Source: Marsupella aquatica (Eukaryota; Marchantiophyta). Taken from it: a stretch of 64,000 nt of DNA. Below are positions 1 through 11,759 of the stretch, piece after piece (within the stretch, counting starts at the first letter, position 1; every line of letters begins with the position of its first letter). Location of the stretch: the NCBI GenBank assembly GCA_973895155.1, contig OZ316896.1, positions 13,640,001 through 13,704,000 of the forward strand, written 5' to 3'. The position numbers and the translations under genes are program-made. The notes under the pieces were generated by a model, which was given only the letters and a program-made list of their open reading frames with translations, was not told the origin of the DNA and searched no databases.

Positions 1-189
1 GAGTAAGTGGAGGTTCAAGTTGGGAATAATTTCTTGTCTGCAATTCTGATCGCCGGTCGGCAATCAGTCTGCTAGAGTGCAGGGAAGAGTAAACAATAGC
101 AAAGCAGAGTTGGGTATCGACCCATTTGTAGTGGATACACGCATATCGACGCAATTGAACGGGATTTGTTGATTTCAACGAGATAGAGG

Positions 190-2930
190 ATGGATTTTAA
201 CGAGATAGAGGCAACGGAGGGCTTGAGATTGGCATGGAATGCATGGCCGAGCTCACGAATCGAGGCCACTCGCCTGGTGGTTCCTTTCGGTGTGATGTGC
301 ACTCCTTTGACGGAGGTTGAGGGCCTGCAACGCCTCCCTTACGATCCATTGTTCTGTAAGGGTTGTCGAGCGGTGCTGAATCCTTACTGCCGAGTGGATT
401 ACCAGGCCAAAATCTGGGTCTGCCCCTTCTGCTACCAGCGAAACCACTTTCCCCAGGCTTATCATCAAATCAGCGATCGCAATATGCCAGCAGAGCTTTT
501 TCCTGAATGCAGCAGCGTGGAGTACTTGATCTCGCAGCCAGTGAGTGGAGGAGTGCCCAATTTTAATGCAGGGAGTGGTCTTTATGGACAAGGGCAGGGG
601 CAGGGGCAAGCTGGAGGAGCAGGAGGAGGGCCCGGATTCTTGTTTGTGTTGGATACTTGCATGGGAGCAGAGGATTTGCAGGCTCTGAAGACAGCTATCA
701 CCCAAATTCTGGGCATTATGCCGGAGACTGCTCTCGTGGGTCTAATTTCGTTTGGGACTATGGTGCACGTGCACGAACTAGGTTACACCGATTGTCCGAA
801 AGCTTACGTTTTTAGGGGTGACAAGGACATTTCCAGTCAACAGGTGTGTGGGTTTCAGCGATTTCCCGACCAGCAAGTACTCTATGTCAATATGTATTGT
901 AGAGCTGCTGAATCATAAATCACAAAGAAGAAAAAGATTTGTGTGTGCTAACAACGATAGTACTGCCGTTGAATCCTCTGAATTCTGACGAATCTTACCT
1001 ACCCTTTGCCACTTACGATGTTAGGGTTTCAGTTGAATTTTGATCGTTCTTAATCACAACCCTTTTTGGATAACTTTCGTTCAGTTAGGGATGAAGATTG
1101 TCCGGTCGACGTAATAGGTGATTTCTTTTTCTGCTGTGAGGTGGAAAAATCGCTTCAAGCGTACCGGTTTCGTGGTGTCCAAATTCCAGGGTTTTTCACA
1201 ATTGCTCAGCTACATTCTTTTTAATGTTTGTCGTTGGATGTTCTCTTGTGGTTCAGGTGCAAGAACAGCTAGGTATTTCCTCCAAGGTGAGTAGGAAAGC
1301 TGGACAGATAGGAGGTGGAGGAAGTGGTCGTGGACGCTTTATGTTGCCACTATCAGAATGTGAATTCACCCTAGCAAATGCCTTAGAAGAACTGCAACCA
1401 AGCTCCAATCCCGTGCAGGCAGGCCACCGGCCACAGCGGGCCACTGGAGCTGCTCTTGCAGTTGCTGTAGGGCTTTTGGAGGGTATTATGCCCAACGAGG
1501 GTGCACGAATTATGACATTTGTTTCTGGTCCCACAACAGTAGGCCCTGGACAAATTGTGGAGACTGACCAAGGGAAGAGCATTCGAACACACCATGACTT
1601 GGTAGCTGACCGAGTGCCCTTTCACAAGAAGGCAAGCAAGTTCTACGATCAAATAGCACAGCGTCTTGTGGACAATAACCATGTTCTGGATTTATTTGCC
1701 TGCTCTTTAGATCAGGTAGGGACATATGAATCAAAAGTGGCTGTGGAGTCGACAGGAGGACTGATGGTTCTGGCTGAAACATTTGACTCGGATCAGTTCA
1801 AGAAGTCGCTACAAAGACTTTTCGAGCGGGATGAGGAGGGCCACTTAAAGATGTGTTTTAGTGCCTCTTTGGAGGTGATAACTACTCGCGAGATTAAAGT
1901 ATGTGGAGCCATTGGACCCTGTTCTTCGCTAGACAAGAAGACGCCTGCTGTGAGTGACAGTGAGCTTGGTATGGGCGGAACAAGCGCTTGGAAATTTTGT
2001 ACCTTGAACAAGAAAACAGCCGTTGCGATATTCTTTGAAATCGTAAATCAGCACTCAAATCCTATACCAAGTGGAACCTATTTCTTCATTCAGTTTGTCA
2101 CTCAATATCAACATGGCAGTGGGCAATGGCGACTTAGGGTGACTACCACCGCTCGCCGATGGGTGGATGCAGCACAGGTCCAGGAACTGGCAGCCGGGTT
2201 TGATCAGGAGGCAGCAGCAGCACTGATGGCTCGTCTTGCCGTGTACAAAACCAAAAGTGAGGAAGTGTTTGATATTCTGAGATGGCTTGATCGAATGCTG
2301 ATCCGGGTTGCAGCCAAGTTTGGAGATTATCAAAAGGACGATCCTTCCTCATTCCGGCTTTCTTCTAACTTCTCCTTGTATCCACAGTTCATGTTTCACT
2401 TGCGCAGATCTCAATTCCTCCAAGTGTTCAACAATACACCTGATGAGACAGCTTACTTCAGATTAATGCTGAACCGGGAAGGTGTCGTTGGGTCCGTGAT
2501 CATGATCCAACCCACTCTGCTGTCCTATTCGTTTGATGGGCCGTCTTCCCCAGTCCTTTTAGATGTGAGCTCAATAGCACCCGATCGCATTTTGCTCTTT
2601 GATTCCTATTTCTTCATTGTTGTGCACTGCGGGTCAACCATTGCACAGTGGAGGAAGTTGGGTTATCAGAATGACCCAAATCACGAGAATTTCAGGAAGC
2701 TCTTAGAGGCACCTGTAGGAGACGCCCATGCCCTCTTGGACGAGAGAATACCATTGCCAAGGCTAATTGAATGTGATCAGCATGGCAGTCAGGCTAGATT
2801 CCTGTTGGCCAAACTAAACCCTTCCGTTACGCATAACAGTAACCAAAGCAGTGGCGAGGTTATTTTCACAGATGATGTAAGCTTGCAGGTTTTTATCGAC
2901 CATCTGCAGAAACTAGCTGTGCAGGCATGA
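190..2930 (+). CDS. SEC23: SEC23, COPII inner coat subunit
   Basis: Sec23 binds Sar1, stimulates its GTPase and, with Sec24, forms the inner COPII coat that buds cargo vesicles from the ER. Two coding exons are read: 190-843 and 1257-2930, with a GT-AG intron of 413 bases; the join is in frame and gives 775 residues, close to the usual plant length. The start has WNAWPSS near residue 16. A zinc finger follows with Cys56, Cys59, Cys78 and Cys81. A Gly/Gln-rich linker (about 129-148) leads into the vWA-like trunk beginning [10 protein letters not shown] at 150. The exon junction falls just after GDKDISSQQ, followed by VQEQLG. The C-terminal gelsolin-like part is about 640-735. The N-terminus resembles the Arabidopsis At1g05520-type SEC23 paralogues from family knowledge. 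No internal stops were seen. The 5' UTR is in 1-189. Confidence 0.95.
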
Positions 2931-5717
2931 TGTGCCTTCGCATTCCGTGAGTTTCCGGGTTCCCCACCCTGAGTTCTGAAATGGCCGTCCTATTTTACTC
3001 TGCACCTGTCAATTTTAAGGGAGATTAGTTTGTATACAAGGATCCCGGGTGTTTACCACCTCCCAAAACATGTTTCAGACTAGCTAGACTTCATAGTTCG
3101 CACAGGTTTGTGATACCTCATGTACATACTTATTTATGAGTCTGAAGGGGACACACTTCACTATACTGTAACTGGATAGCATTGAAGCTTATCTTGTTGA
3201 GAGAACATAAAATGTTCGACTTATTGCGATCACATATACCTTTGCAGAACGTTTGGAGAAAAGACGAAGATTAATCTTGGCACTATTGATGGTTTTTCTG
3301 CAGCTTTAGTGAAATGTTTGGCATCGGCAGGTCTTTGTGAGTTTCTTAGATTCGTTCCCATAAGTTATTTGCAATGTGATTCCATTTCTCGACTTACAGT
3401 GGACAAGCTGGTTTCAGCTCCTCTTGACACCCGAGCAAGTTGGAACCACCCCTTATGGCCATGCAAAATGATTCCATGCTGGTCAGTGAGGTTGTGGTCC
3501 TGAAAGTCTTTCAGCTAATGATATACTTCTCAGTGACGACGCTTCTTCGAGATTGCTTTGATCTAGGATGCTTTGGGACGAGAATATAGGTATTGAGAAC
3601 ATTTGAGGTTGTATGATTCCTGTGTACGAGGAACGAGGAATAGTCGAGCACGTTCCATGTTAAATGTATCATGATGTTTACAATTTGCCCAGAGGATATA
3701 TCGTTGGAGGGTTGTAGGTTTTGCTCTGGAAGCCACAACATTCTTTTCTCAACAAACGTGTCCCAAGTTGAAAGCTGTTTCTCATTTATTACTAACGAAA
3801 GGTACCTTAGAAGTACGAAACTGTTTCTGCTGAGCAGACACCTAATTCCACGTGTAGGTTCTGAATTGAGGCTTTTCAGTGATAAGTCCCTTGTTCGTCT
3901 GAAATCTATCCGTCCCTTGTTTCGAATTATCTTTTGTTATTGTCAAACTCAGCTCTTTATCCATGTAAATAAAAAATGGATAAAAGTCAGTCTGATGGGG
4001 CTGAATCTGCAGCAAATCATTTAATTAACAATGTTGGAAGTCAAGTTGAAGAGCCTGGTATTCAAATCTCCGACGGCCCTGCCTTGTTTATGGGAGTTAG
4101 GACTTCCGAGCTGCTCGTTGCATGTAAATCCTGTGCCTGTCAGCCATCGCCCTCCCTTTATGCGGGTTCAACGCCTGTGATTCCGTGGATTTGGGATTGT
4201 TAAGGATCAGGCTTTTTTGGAGTGGGTAAGAATTTGGAGAGACGAATACCGACCTTCTTAGCCATTGATGTTAGAGAAGGCAGCACATTTTGGAGATCCC
4301 CAGGGGCGTCCCTGAATTTATTGGACCGCGAGGACTCATGCTAAGCTTCTCTTGGTATTTGTGTGACATGTTGCCGATTTGAGAAGGGTGTTGGGGACTT
4401 CAGTCCGAGTTGTCTCTGGAATTTCTACCCTGAGCCCTGAACTTCAGCTTCATGTTCTCCCTGTCACTCTCGGAGGGAGTCGGAGCCTCTTCTCGCACGA
4501 GACTCGTCAAAGCCTGGAGTCCTGGACTGGATAAACAGGTTGAAATCTGCATCTCTATCCCCATCAACAAAAAGTCTTCCAATGAATGCCCTCTCCTTAA
4601 CCTCAGACCTCTCTGTACGAGCCGTACCTCTTGGATTGTTCGCAGTATGTTGTTGAACGGACATACAGCTCCCTTGCCTCCTTGACTCACAAATGTGGCC
4701 ACACTAAATACCTTTGACTATAGTTTGCAGTACATACAGTACACTGCCCAAGCCAAAAATAACAACAGAATATGCGGCAGTGCACTCATTTCAGATACTC
4801 AAAAATGATGACATCTTGCCTACAATCATGATAACATAGTTAGACTTCAAGTCAAAATAATACCCTGTTCGCGTCTCGACGAGTAAGGAACAGTTTTGGA
4901 CAAAATCTGAGATGCACCAGGACGGCTTGTTTCATAAGAACGATTAATCGATTGTTTGGTCAGCAAGGTTATCCAATGTTATTACTCGCAATTCTCCTCC
5001 ACAGATGGGGCTCAAGACATGCCCTTCATCCCGATGGAAGAGTTCTGTTAAATGCTCTCTCATCCAACAACATAAAAACGAGGCACACCCACGACCATAT
5101 AAAATTGAAGTCAATCTCTTCGAGACTAGATTGGATAGCAAATAGGTTATCACGATGCAACTAATACCGACTGTCATCTCCAATCAGGACCCCAACACAT
5201 GGCTTTACCAAAGGGCATTTAACTGTTACAATTTTACCTGCAGAGAACAAGCCGGATCATTGATTGCTACACTAACGGAAATAGCAGACAGACAGCCATC
5301 GACGCGCCCCCCTCCCCAGTAAGGTCAGATCAAGCTATAAAGATTTAAAGGTGGGAAACTTTGTCGCCTGTTGTGGAAGCTTCGACTGAGAGGAAGACGC
5401 AAAATCATTCTGTATGTGGAGTACGGATGATGAGTACTGTGGAGCAAATCACGGAGACTGCGTAGAGCCAAAAGGAGGTATGCGCAGAGGAGTTCCTTAC
5501 CATACGTTGCGAATATAGAAGTGAAGGCTGTTGATATTCGTGTGTTGCATGAGAAAGACATACTGGCAAAGTCCCGCACTTGGGAATTAAACCCCTGCCT
5601 CAATCTTCCAGCCAAAATAAATTTTAGGGTTTGGGTCATGGTTGTCATTCTCCAGCTTCTGCTGCAGCGTTACAACTGTCACAGAGAGGGAGAGAGGGAG
5701 GAAAGAAGGGAGAGGGA
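2931..5717. other. intergenic: SEC23 3' side and CCR4-like gene 5' side
   Basis: This 2.8 kb starts with the SEC23 3' UTR (a possible polyadenylation context near 3200-3215) and ends with a GA-rich stretch at 5681-5717 that looks like the 5' UTR of the next gene. Short ORFs exist, for example 3976-4203 (75 codons), but none has a recognisable domain. I see no repeat or RNA gene here. Confidence 0.5.
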
Positions 5718-8700
5718 ATGCTGCTGCCACAAGGATGTCAAGTGGCAGCTGTGATGTGGAAAAACGTCTTCGATATCATCAAGAAATCTGGCCCTGTTCT
5801 TCGTTCTCCTCACAAGGCTTGGGCTCCAGCACCCTGCACTATTTTAAGGGCACCGGGGGTGGGATTTGCTCCTGAACTTGGGGTGCATGTCAATTGCCGT
5901 TGTCCATCAATAGATTTTTCTAATAATTGTTTTGCAGTTGGTAGAGCACTTAAACAGAGGTCTCCATAGCCACTGACCATCTGGGTTGCTGTGAGGGGTG
6001 ACAGGCTTTGACGCATAGCACAATGAGTGTCACCACACCTGCTTGGATGCCGGTCCTTCCTGCTGTTGGAGACAACAATCAATTTGGGGCCGACCCCAAA
6101 TGTAAGAAACAACTTTCTTCTCGGATATTCTTGTTGGACATTGTGTCTGTCTGTAATACTGAAGTCCATGCTAGTAAAGTCTGTCATTTGCTGTCCCGTT
6201 GCGTCTTGGTTAATACACGAATCCTCAAGCAGAGTTTACCAGTTTCTCTGGCCAGTCTCAATTACATCCCCCGGGGTGGATGCAGATTTGACAGAAACAA
6301 TTGTGCTATCTGTTGACCTGAATTTGTAATTGATGCACTGTGGCAGGTGTCATTCGGATTGTGTCTTACAATATTTTGGCTCAGGTATACTATTATGATG
6401 TGAATCTCAGGGTGAGAAGTTGAAATCTCAAAATTGAGCCGGTCCGTGTGCAATTTGTAGTTCACAGTAGATTGTTAGCGCGAGCACCTTTGTCATGGTT
6501 GAAAACACATAAGGAAAGCCAAAGCATTACTGAAAGAACGGAGTCAGCTTCCCACTTGTATTCTCAGTTCCAATCATGCGTTCATGTGTCCAGGTATATG
6601 TGAAGAGTGTTAGCTTTCCTACTTCACCTCGCGCTAGCCTCAGGTATATGTTAGGCAACCCTCCGAATCGCTATGTAGAAACAAAAGAATTTCTGAATGG
6701 CTTCATAAGATACAAGTGGCAGAACATAAGAGTACGCCATATGGTCTAGTCTACCGGATTGAAATGTTGTTTAAGACTGTCTTTGACAGTGATACTAAAA
6801 CGCCCTTCATCTCACGATCCAAATTTCATGATACATTTGTCAAGAATTCTTCTAGGGTTCTAGCCACTTTTAGTCATGCTCTTTTTTATTCACAAACTTC
6901 AGTTGATTGTGTGCCATAACACAGGTGGAAGAATCGATCAGAGGCAGTTGTATCTCATCTTTTGTCACTGGACGCGGATCTTCTATGTCTTCAGGTTGTG
7001 AATCGCTTTGGTCTCCCAGTAGTGTGATTGCAGGTTTCAGACGGAAAAGCTCAATGCAGTAAATTACCTGGGGATGCTCCCCATATAGAGACCTGAATCA
7101 ACAATTGAGTTGAGACATGTGTGACATCGATCCAAAATTGGGGTTGTGCAGGAGGTGGACGAGTTCGATACATTTTACAAGGAAGCCTTACGTAAAGGAG
7201 GATATGAGAGTGTCTATATCCAACGCGGAAACCAAAAACGCGATGGATGCGGTATTTTTTTCCGGAATTCTAAGTACGATGAATCTCTCAGGATCTAACA
7301 AGATTGGCAGTCACACGCTAAAATACTAAAATTATGTTTGAATAACTAATGTACAATAACCACTAAGCAAGCAATTCCTCTATTCTGTCTTTGCCGGCTT
7401 TGTTCCACGAACAATGGGCGAATCACTATGACTGGTTTCTGCGGATTTGTGGCACTGATTCTTCAGTTGTTCGATCTGCCAGGGTTTCATTGCTGACTGA
7501 TGAAGTGATTGATTACAATGACCTTGTGCCTCCTCTCCTAGACGACGAGACTGAAAAGGAAATCGCTGAAGACAGCGGTGGTAAGGATCATTCTGTCTGT
7601 CCTGTTGTATCTGTTTCTCAACGATGCGGGAAAAAACTTACTGACTGCAAAAATGTGTCACAGGAAAGGCTGCCCAGAAAAGAGGGGACATAAACGATGT
7701 CCGTGTTAGGATGCAGCGTGACTGTGTTGCCATCGTTGCAGCTTTCAGACCTGTTGACGCCCCTGGTCGCATTCTCATTGTTGCAAATACCCACATATTT
7801 TGGTATTTCACCTTCGTCCCGAGCAGACAAGTTTGCCTGATGTGATGTTGTATTGGTCTACTCTTTAAATGTGGGGTGAGAGTGGAGAATGTAATGTCAT
7901 CAGTCGAGACCTACCCCCTCGGAATAGCTCCCTGATGTTATGTTGTATTGGTCTACTCTTTAAATGTGGGGTGAGAATGGAGAATGTAATGTCATCAGTC
8001 GAGACCTACCTCGGAATAGCTCCCTGATGTTATGTTGTATTGGTCTACTCTTTAAATGTGGGGTGAGAATGGAGAATGTAATGTCGTCAGTCGAGAGCTA
8101 CCTCGGAATAGCTCCCTGATGTTATGTTGTATTGGTCTAGTCTTTAAATGTGGGGTGAGAATGGAGAATCTAATGTCGTCAGTCGAGACCTACCCCCTCG
8201 GAATAGCTCCCTGATGTTATGTTGTATTGGTCTACTCTTTAATTGTGGGGTGAGAATGGAGAATGTAATGTCATCAGTCGAGACCTACCTCGGAATAGCT
8301 CCCTGATGTTATGTTGTATTGGTCTACTCTTTAAATGTGGGGTGAGAATGGAGAATGTAATGTCGTCAGTCGAGAGCTACCTCGGAATAGCTGCCTGATG
8401 TTATGTTGTATTGGTCTAGTCTTTAAATGTGGGGTGAGAATGGAGAATCTAATGTCGTCAGTCGAAAGCTACCTCGGAATAGCTCCTCACGTGGGATTGT
8501 TTTCTTCATTCAGGGATCCTGTTCTGATGGATGTCAAGCTAGCCCAAGTCAGATATCTTGCAGAACGCTTGCTGGCCTTTCAAACGAGGATTGCAGAAGC
8601 ATTTGATGTTGAGCCTCTGCTTTTCGTTGCTGGTGATTTCAATTCGTTACCGGGGGATACTGTGAGCAATCATGATAACCCTCTTAGCTACAGCTCATTT

Positions 8701-9254
8701 TCTGCTTCTTTCCATATGCAATTAAAGACCTCAAGCTGGCTTATTCTGTTTGAACTCACTGAGGTTGGCTCTTGTCATACCCTTCTTTACATTTGAGCAG
8801 AAACATTTAGTGACCAAGACGAAGTTCCTTTTCGAATGTACATGTGCAGGTCTACAATTATGTCACATCAGGTGTTGATCAGGGTATCAAGGTCAAGGCC
8901 GTGGAGAATGTGGACGAGGCTCTAGAAGAAGGGCTCTCAATTTCACAAGAACAGAGTGCAGATGTAGGACTTGGCCAAGCTGACGGAGGATGTGTGACAG
9001 GATTTGTTGGAAAATTTCCTCTACCTCTGGTCAGTTTATATGCCTATGTAGACAAAGAGCCTCCTGCCACAAATTACACTCACAATTTTGTTGGTACTCT
9101 AGACTACATCTTTTTCATTCCCTCCAGACACCTGAAACCTCAAAGCCTCCTTGCACTCCCACCTCGAGATGCTCCAGATGTTGTCACTGGTCTTCCCAAT
9201 AATCGTCACCCAAGTGACCATCTTCCCATTGGCTCTGACTTTGAAATCTATTGA
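5718..9254 (+). CDS. CCR4-like endonuclease/exonuclease/phosphatase-family deadenylase homologue
   Basis: Homologues (Arabidopsis At1g31500 class) are predicted poly(A)-specific 3'-exonucleases. Exons read: 5718-5940 (least certain), 6347-6384, 6594-6643, 6925-6994, 7152-7273, 7483-7580, 7664-7802, 8514-8661 and 8850-9254. All joins are in phase, giving about 430 residues. The catalytic motifs of the EEP fold are present in order: SYNILAQVYVKS (Asn), LLCLQEVDEFD (Glu), RDGCGIFF, VIDYNDLV, MQRDCVAIVAAF, ILIVANTHIFWDP (His), VAGDFNSLPGD (Asp/Asn), LDYIFF (Asp) and HPSDHLPIG (Asp/His). The first exon is Arg/Lys-rich, poor in acidic residues and resembles an organelle presequence; its first ATG is 5718 and the next is 5754. 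Its phase fits the join to GVIRIVSYN, but an extra small exon between 5940 and 6347 cannot be excluded. The intron at 7803-8513 carries a tandem array. Confidence 0.88.
7838..8486 (+). repeat. intronic higher-order tandem array, seven units of 92-95 bp
   Basis: Units start near 7838, 7933, 8025, 8117, 8212, 8304 and 8396, each opening tgatgt(t/g)atgttgtattgg. Unit lengths run 95, 92, 92, 95, 92, 92, about 90. The variants in units 2-4 (catcag/gacc, cgtcag/gagc, ctagtc...gaatctaa) recur in the same order in units 5-7, so a three-unit block of about 279 bp was duplicated. The array lies wholly within the seventh intron of the CCR4-like gene, ending about 27 bases before the splice acceptor. Confidence 0.93.
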
Positions 9255-9560
9255 GATACAAGGATAAATTTGGTGTTGAAGGAGTACGACCTTGCTCTAA
9301 ATGACTGCAGACCTTTGTGGAAAAGGTTATTCTTTATTGCTCAACACCCTGTTGCAATTGGACATATTTTGCCTTGACATTGTTGTCTCAAATAAAAGCT
9401 GAGGGCTTTTTGACTGGAGGTGTTTGCTTTGAGAGAATGCATTGGTGCAGTGTTAGGGTCTAGGGGAAAAACAATGAGAGAAATCAGTTGTGAAATGGAT
9501 TACACCATTCCTTACCATTTTTTACTACCAGGCGCCCCAAACTGTCTGAAATTAGTAATT

Positions 9561-9738
9561 TTTGGTGATTTCTTAAAGAAAATAACTATTTTTGAATGTG
9601 CCATCTCCCCTGGTGCTGAATTAATGAGATGACATTGATACTAACAAATTTGGTGATTTCTTAAAGAAAAGAACTATTTTTGGATGTGCCATCTCCCCTT
9701 GTGCTGAACTGCTGAGATGACATTGATACTAACAAATT
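9561..9738. repeat. tandem duplication, about 88 bp x 2
   Basis: Copies begin tttggtgatttcttaaagaa at 9561 and 9649 and both end in gatactaacaaattt. Differences are a few substitutions. Confidence 0.9.
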
Positions 9739-9960
9739 TCAGTGACTCTTTGGTATAGAAGATTGTACTATATGTGAAATGAGTACTACAAAATTCCAGA
9801 TACTTTTTGGTATAGACAACTGTACTATATGTGAAATGAGTGTTAAGGGTTACCCTGAGTACTTCATGCATAAACTCGTGGTTTTTTTCTTCTTTCTTGA
9901 AAGGAGCACTTTTAATGATATGAAAATGGAAACCCAACCAGTGTGTGGGTCTAGTTGTGA
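9739..9960 (+). repeat. dispersed repeat related to 14803-15160
   Basis: Two short copies of ctttggtatag...tgtactatatgtgaaatgagt (about 9745 and 9805) are followed by ttttcttctttcttgaaa(a/g)gagcac and a gaaaatggaaa(a)cccaa segment. The same blocks, in a different order, occur at 14803-15160, so both belong to one local repeat family. No coding capacity. Confidence 0.7.
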
Positions 9961-10054
9961 ATTGTTTAGTAACATCATTGAGCTTTTCATTTCCAACCAC
10001 TTTTCTCTCAATTGGACTCTACCAAAAGGAAGTTGTTTGATGTAATAAGGGAAG

Positions 10055-10366
10055 GTGGGGGCTCAGGGACCTTAATCCAATGGGTGTCCCATATCACGCT
10101 CAAAGTTTTGGGGGAATAAACACCCTAAAAGTTAAGTCAATAAAGCCTTTTTTATGAATTTTTTACCCCTAACTTAATGGAATATTCCAAGAATATTCTC
10201 ATATTTGATTTTAAAAAACCCTATGATTCTTATAATTCTCAAAATTGGATTAAAATAACTCTAATGTTCTTCAACAAAAATTTAAAAGTATTTCACTAAA
10301 CCCAATAAAAAAACCCTATATTTATTCGCGCGTGATGGGTTGGAGAAAAGAAGTGAGGACCCCTGG
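10055..10366 (-). mobile_element. MITE-like element, copy A
   Basis: The reverse complement of this stretch aligns by eye with 53801-54105 over nearly its whole length: ggggtcctcacttctttt at one end, an AT-rich core with gagaatattccaa and tagggtgt blocks, then aaaactttg(a/t)g(c/a)gtg at the other. The ends are an imperfect inverted pair (ggggtcctca / tgagcccccac). It is non-coding. The superfamily cannot be assigned because I could not fix a target duplication. Confidence 0.65.
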
Positions 10367-10398
10367 GGTGGGGGAGAGAGAATTAGGATGTAGGGTTC

Positions 10399-11091
10399 TG
10401 TTAGGATTTACTCTTAGGTCTAGAGTTACGACTGTACCGTAGTTAAGGCTAACCTTAGTCGCAGACTTGGTTAGGTTAGTCATGGTGTGCACACTCTATA
10501 ACCAAGCGGTGTTTGTTTGGAGAGTGGGAACTCTGGCTCATTGTTATGGAGCCACTTGAGAGTGTTAGGTATTTACTCAAGGTCTAGGGTTACAACATGT
10601 AACCATAGTTAGACTAACCGTAGTCAGAGACATGGTTAGGTTAACTAGGATGCACACTATATGCCAAGCGGTGTTTGCTTGGATAAGTGGAACTTAGGCT
10701 CATTGTTATGGAGCCACTTGAGAGATGAGGAGAGCATACACTGTGGAGACTTGGTGTGGCCGACGGGCTTAGAGTTCAGTAAAGCTCTCTTGTGTGTTCC
10801 CGTGGACGTAGCCTCGAGGAGGTGAACCACGTATCTCTTGTGTCGACTACTTGCGCGTTGGATGTGTCATGTGCTTACCGTTACAAGTGTCGTCTATGCT
10901 CAACAGAGAGATGAGGAGAGCTTACACTGAAAAGACTTGATATGGGCGACGGGCTTAGAGTTCAGTAAAGCTCTCTTGTGTGTTCCCGTGGACGTAGCCT
11001 CGAGGAGGTGAACCACGTATCTCTTGTGTCGACTACTTGCGCGTTGGATGTGTCATGTGTTTACCATTGCGATTGTCGTCTATGCTCAACA
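10399..11091 (+). mobile_element. solo LTR, probably Copia superfamily, with internal tandem duplications
   Basis: The segment opens TGTTAGG and closes CTCAACA, the TG...CA ends of an LTR. It is bracketed by an identical 5-bp target duplication GGTTC (10394-10398 and 11092-11096). The 3' part has the wording typical of plant Copia R/U5 regions (tgtgttcccgtggacgtag, ctcgag, gaaccacgtatctcttgtgtc). No internal retroelement coding sequence or second LTR lies beside it, so it is a solo LTR left by LTR-LTR recombination. Two blocks within it are duplicated in tandem: 10399-10562 with 10563-10720 (each starting TGTTAGG), and 10721-10906 with 10907-11091. Confidence 0.87.
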
Positions 11092-11096
11092 GGTTC

Positions 11097-11759
11097 TTTT
11101 ACAAGTGCCCCATCCATAACAACATAAATTGTTGAGAGTAGCAAGGGTTAACAACTTGTTGATACTTAACTCAAGCAAGTGGTTAAATAGGTTAACTCTC
11201 CTAACACAATGTACTTTACCATGAATTAGTGCTGCTAAGGTTAGACTAGTGGAGAGGGCCTATACCTTGGAGGAACACTTCATTGTGCCCACACTAGATA
11301 TCAATGGTGAAGAGTTGGAGAGTGGAGAGAGAGAAGAGTATAGTGTTATGGAGCTCAGCATGTGATTTGTCAAGCTATGGCCAATGTATGGTGTTAATAT
11401 ATTTAGTCAATTTTTCCTTTTGGTCAAGGACACACCCTAAACAGGGTGAACCAAACTTCTTGAAGTCAAGAATGATAGATTGTGCGTTGTACCCTGGTTC
11501 CTCAACACATGTATCTCAACACAACTAGCAATAAGGATGTCCATTCATATGCGAAAAGACATTCATTTCACAACCCTTCCCCTATCATGGAAAGAGTTAT
11601 GAGGTTTAATTTATTTCTAGTTCTTCCATGCCACATTGATTTGTAGATTGATTGAATTGTTTTTCTTTTTTTTTTAGGAATAAAGGGGGAAAGAGGGTGA
11701 GGACCACTCAAACCCAAATAAACAAGAGAGCAAGCACTCCTATAATGAATATTGTTTTT
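11097..11759. other. intergenic, nothing recognised
   Basis: AT-rich sequence that continues from the LTR target site. It holds one 74-codon ORF without a domain and a T-rich tract near 11660. No gene or repeat unit could be supported. Confidence 0.4.

Noticed and set aside
3976-4203. 75-codon ORF downstream of SEC23
   Set aside because: No homology or splice context is recognised; it is likely chance.
8335-8796. 153-codon ORF on the plus strand
   Set aside because: It reads through the intronic tandem array into the true exon 8514-8661. Splice borders and homology show that only the exon part is coding.
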